From positions 248,001 through 312,000 of the forward strand of contig WQZN01000002.1 in the NCBI GenBank assembly GCA_009780695.1: a DNA stretch of 64,000 nt, given 5' to 3'. The position numbers and the translations under genes were made by a program. Numbering within the stretch: position 1 is the stretch's first letter; the number at the start of each line of letters is the position of its first letter. Positions 61,916-64,000 of this stretch are shown here, piece after piece. Under the pieces are notes generated by a model. The model saw nothing but the letters and a program-made list of their open reading frames with translations, had not been told where the DNA came from and searched no databases. The stretch is from Microbacteriaceae bacterium. Its GTDB lineage: Bacteria; Actinomycetota; Actinomycetes; Actinomycetales; Microbacteriaceae.

Positions 61916-62803
61916 TCAACGCCGGCTCATCATCTGGGTGCGGACCCGGTCGACATCCCGCGCGACGGCCTCGCGGGCCGTGGGGTCGGGGATGCCGCGC
62001 GCGGCGTCCTGGCCGACGAGGTAGTCGAGGTTCGCGAGCATTGTGGCCACGGCCGACGGGATGCGCGATTCCTCGAGCTTCGGGTACACGCGCCCGACGA
62101 GCGCGCGCACGGTCGTGTCACCGCCGCCGATGTGCGTGACGATGTCGGCGAGGCGGCCGCGGCGCACCTCGAGCACGCGGGATGCCGCGGCGCGCAGATC
62201 CGCGACGACCGGCCCGTGGCCGGGCAGCGCGGTCGTCGGCTCGTCGCCGGACAGCGCGATGAGCTGCTCGAGCGTCGCCAGGTACTGGCCGAGGTCGCCG
62301 AACACGCCGGCCGAGCGGCCGCCGAGGATCGTGTCGCCGGTGAGCACCGTGCGCTCGCCGGCGAGGCTCAGGCACAGCGAGTCGTCGCTGTGACCGGGCG
62401 TGTGCAGCACGTCGAGCGCGACGGGGCCGAGATCGATGCGCTCGCCGTCGGCCAGCAGCCGGTCGGCCCATTCGGGGGCGACCGCGGCGACGGGCGCGTC
62501 GACGAGGGCGGACAGCGCGCGGGCGCCGTCGCTGTGGTCGGGGTGGGTGTGCGTGAGGATGACGGCGGCGACGCGGCATCCGCCGCTCGTGGCCGCCGCG
62601 GCGAGCGCCTCGAGGTGCGCGCGGTCCTCGGTGCCCGGGTCGACGACGACGCTGCTGCCGCCTGCGGCACCGCGGATCACCCAGGAATTGGTGCCCTCGT
62701 AGGTCCAGGAGTTGGCGTTCGGGGCGAGCAGGTGGATGACGTGCGGAGTGAGCGGCACCGGGGTGCTCGGGGGCGGCGGCCACGCGGCCGGGCTGTTCGT
62801 CAT
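61916..62803 (-). CDS. MBL-fold metallo-hydrolase (LACTB2/glyoxalase II-like)
   Basis: 295-aa metallo-beta-lactamase-fold hydrolase. Metal ligands are visible: LTHTHPDHSDG, VLHTPGHSDDSLCL, VLTGDTILGG and ALPGHGPVV. An extra C-terminal winged-helix region (GGDTTVRALVGRVYPKLEES) is typical of the LACTB2-like group. Thioester or lactone hydrolysis is plausible. The ATG at 62803 follows GGAAGG 7-8 nt upstream. First gene of the leftward operon, divergent from tetR; the shared 175-bp region holds the best operator copy. Confidence 0.86.
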   Translation of the reverse strand: MTNSPAAWPPPPSTPVPLTPHVIHLLAPNANSWTYEGTNSWVIRGAAGGSSVVVDPGTEDRAHLEALAAAATSGGCRVAAVILTHTHPDHSDGARALSALVDAPVAAVAPEWADRLLADGERIDLGPVALDVLHTPGHSDDSLCLSLAGERTVLTGDTILGGRSAGVFGDLGQYLATLEQLIALSGDEPTTALPGHGPVVADLRAAASRVLEVRRGRLADIVTHIGGGDTTVRALVGRVYPKLEESRIPSAVATMLANLDYLVGQDAARGIPDPTAREAVARDVDRVRTQMMSRR

Positions 62804-62866
62804 CGTCGACCTTCCGCTGCATCGCGAGTGGATGTCAGCATGCGAGCGACACAACCAAATGTCGTT

Positions 62867-62883
62867 CTAGAACGAGGTTCTAG
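62867..62883. promoter_or_regulatory. TetR operator between the metallo-hydrolase and tetR genes
   Basis: Perfect palindrome CTAGAAC-GAG-GTTCTAG. It lies between divergent starts at 62803 and 62979, so one site could repress both the regulator and the leftward operon. Confidence 0.72.
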
Positions 62884-62978
62884 CATGTGTCACCATGGTC
62901 AGGCAAGGAAGTTTCTGGCCGACCGTACGATGGGCTGTCGGGCGCGATCGCTGCGCCGGGCCGGAAAAGGGGATCTGG

Positions 62979-63590
62979 ATGGACACCACCGTTGAGGAAG
63001 AGGCGGACCGCCCGATTCGGCAGTGGGGCCGCACGCGCACCACGCGGCGCACGATCTTGGAGGCGGCGCGCGAGGTCTTCACAGAAGACGGCTACGAGCG
63101 CGCGAACATCGCCCACATCGTCGCCCGCTCGGGGCTGAGCGTCGGCAGCGTCTATCACCACTTCAGCGGCAAGTCCGACCTGTTCATCTCGCTCTGGGAC
63201 GAGTACGAGCAGGGCAACCGCGCGGCCGCCGAGGACGCCGTCGCGCAGGCGCGCCGCGCCGGCGAGGGTAGCCCGGTCGAGCTCTTCGTGATCGGCACCC
63301 GGGCCTATCTCGCCAACGCGCTGCTCAACGCGAAGACCACGCTGCTCTTCTCGGGCAACGAGGGCCCCGCGGGCTTCGATGCGCTCGGGCAGGAATCCGG
63401 CGCCCGCTGGCTCGAGAACAACCTCCGGCTGCTGCGCCTGCCGGACGACGAGCCGAGTCGTCTCACGGCGCGCATCCTGACGCGCGCTGTGAGCGAGGGC
63501 GCTCGCGCCGCCGCGACGCTCGACGGCGACCCGGCCGTCGAGGCCGTGGTCGAGAAGACCCTCGAGATCGTCCGACGGCTCGCGGCCTGA
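62979..63590 (+). CDS. TetR/AcrR-family transcriptional regulator
   Basis: 203-aa regulator. The N-terminal HTH (residues about 23-66) reads TRRTILEAAREVFTEDGYER, then ANIAHIVARSGLSVGSVYHH and FSGKSDLF, the TetR signature. The C-terminal helical domain is a free ligand/dimer domain. ATG 62979 is chosen because AAGGGGA lies 5-6 nt upstream; an earlier ATG at 62895 lacks a site. Three matching palindromes (55567, 62867, 63697) suggest a regulon covering both MFS/catabolic transcripts and the SDR gene. The ligand is probably a CoA ester or the substrate. Confidence 0.92.
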   Translation: MDTTVEEEADRPIRQWGRTRTTRRTILEAAREVFTEDGYERANIAHIVARSGLSVGSVYHHFSGKSDLFISLWDEYEQGNRAAAEDAVAQARRAGEGSPVELFVIGTRAYLANALLNAKTTLLFSGNEGPAGFDALGQESGARWLENNLRLLRLPDDEPSRLTARILTRAVSEGARAAATLDGDPAVEAVVEKTLEIVRRLAA

Positions 63591-63696
63591 GCCGTCGGCG
63601 CGCCCGTTCGAGCCGAGTTGCATCATGCGACACGCCGAATGACCGGATCGTGCTTGACGAGGTGCCGGGGGAGCGTCTAGCGTCTGGAATCAGATT

Positions 63697-63713
63697 CTAG
63701 AACAGCGTTCGGT
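63697..63713 (+). promoter_or_regulatory. Probable TetR operator upstream of the SDR gene
   Basis: CTAGAACAGCGTTCGGT matches the CTAGAAC-N3-GTTCTAG palindrome with two or three changes in the right half. It lies 98 bp before the SDR start. The rest of 63591-63811 holds no gene I can see. Confidence 0.6.
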
Positions 63714-63811
63714 TTGGCTCTCGGATCGTCACGACGCACCGTCGCGCTGAAGCGGCGGTCGCCCGGCATCCCGCGGCCCTGCTGTTCTTCCATGAGTGCA
63801 AAGGAGCATGT

Positions 63812-64000
63812 GTGGGACACCTGGATGGCAAGGTCGCGGTCGTGACCGGAGCCGGTCGCGGAATCGGCGCGGCCACGGCGAAGCGACTCGCCGCAGACGG
63901 CGCGGCCGTCGCGATCATCGACATCACCGCGGAGGCCACGGCCGACGCCGTGGCTGCGATCGAGGCAGCGGGAGGCCGCGCCATCGGCCTCGCCTGCGAC
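63812..64000 (+). CDS. Short-chain dehydrogenase (5' part, cut by window end)
   Basis: 63 codons visible: a GTG start with AAGGAG 5 nt upstream, then GHLDGKVAVVTGAGRGIGAA, the classical SDR coenzyme motif TGxxxGIG, followed by AVAIIDIT with an acidic residue at the end of beta-2, which favours NAD(H). The catalytic part is outside the window. It follows a TetR operator-like site, so it belongs to the same regulon as the catabolic cluster, probably as a 3-hydroxyacyl-CoA or alcohol dehydrogenase. Confidence 0.88.
   Translation, partial: MGHLDGKVAVVTGAGRGIGAATAKRLAADGAAVAIIDITAEATADAVAAIEAAGGRAIGLACD

Noticed and set aside
63677-63687. Fourth TetR operator half-site (CTAGCGTCTGG)
   Set aside because: Only CTAG matches; the AAC-N3-GTTC core is missing.
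55567-63713. KstR cholesterol regulon
   Set aside because: The palindrome spacer is three bases rather than two, and no ring-degradation or mce genes are present, so the regulator is left unnamed.

Overview
The window is very GC-rich DNA (about 70% or more by eye) with many GTG starts, dense overlapping operons and purely chromosomal content. It fits an actinobacterium, most likely a Microbacteriaceae member (Microbacterium/Leifsonia-like). Supporting points are the run serA - phzF-like - leuB - ilvE - FAH - gltX - tRNA-Gln, a CG0192-type maltokinase-cap protein, an MmyB-type regulator and a type VII-like DUF1023 hydrolase. No transposase, integrase, phage gene or CRISPR array was found.

Layout. 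1-3 kb: a ferric-reductase-like flavocytochrome (cut by the window edge) downstream of a sensor kinase/response regulator pair. 3-6 kb: a glycolipid module of SqdX-like glycosyltransferase, UDP-sulfoquinovose-synthase homologue and GtrA membrane protein. 6-14 kb: PiT phosphate transporter with a small membrane partner, an amidase-like lipoprotein, glutamate decarboxylase, a maltokinase-cap protein, a nucleoside hydrolase, and a CPA2 antiporter coupled to a ParB-fold-like protein. 14-17 kb: malQ and a quinone reductase. 17-24 kb: a tightly overlapping export operon of two large FtsX permeases and two ATPases, one with an AbrB-like tail. 24-30 kb: ABM monooxygenase, divergent XRE regulator/SDR pair, AI-2E family transporter, acyl-CoA ligase, CsbD protein. 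30-36 kb: a GH15 trehalase/glucoamylase and small conserved proteins, then otsA-otsB. 36-50 kb: branched-chain amino acid and serine synthesis (ilvD, ilvB, ilvN, ilvC, serA, leuB, ilvE) and gltX. 50.5-54.1 kb: an accessory, lower-GC island next to tRNA-Gln with an ESX-like small protein, a DUF1023 serine hydrolase and two paralogous lipoproteins, followed by a leader-peptide/terminator unit. 54-64 kb: an acyl-CoA catabolic cluster with two MFS transporters and a TetR regulator. Three copies of a CTAGAAC-N3-GTTCTAG-like operator mark its promoters.

How the parts work together. Trehalose is made by OtsA/OtsB and may be recycled by the GH15 enzyme, with MalQ handling maltodextrins. IlvD/B/N/C and IlvE form the core valine/isoleucine route and LeuB belongs to leucine synthesis. 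The cluster at the right end looks like a regulated pathway for an unknown acyl-CoA substrate (thiolase, hydratase/isomerase, thioesterase, Ltp-type lyase with its DUF35 partner, metallo-hydrolase, SDR).

The most interesting observations are: (1) the T7SS-like hydrolase with two lipoproteins, whose layout recalls a lipase toxin with surface lipoprotein immunity; (2) families of 57-87 bp intergenic palindromes whose copies bracket whole gene modules, including an XRE-SDR pair and the ABC export operon; (3) an unexpected sulfoquinovose-type glycolipid module; and (4) a strand- and frame-independent enrichment of the word GGATGY.
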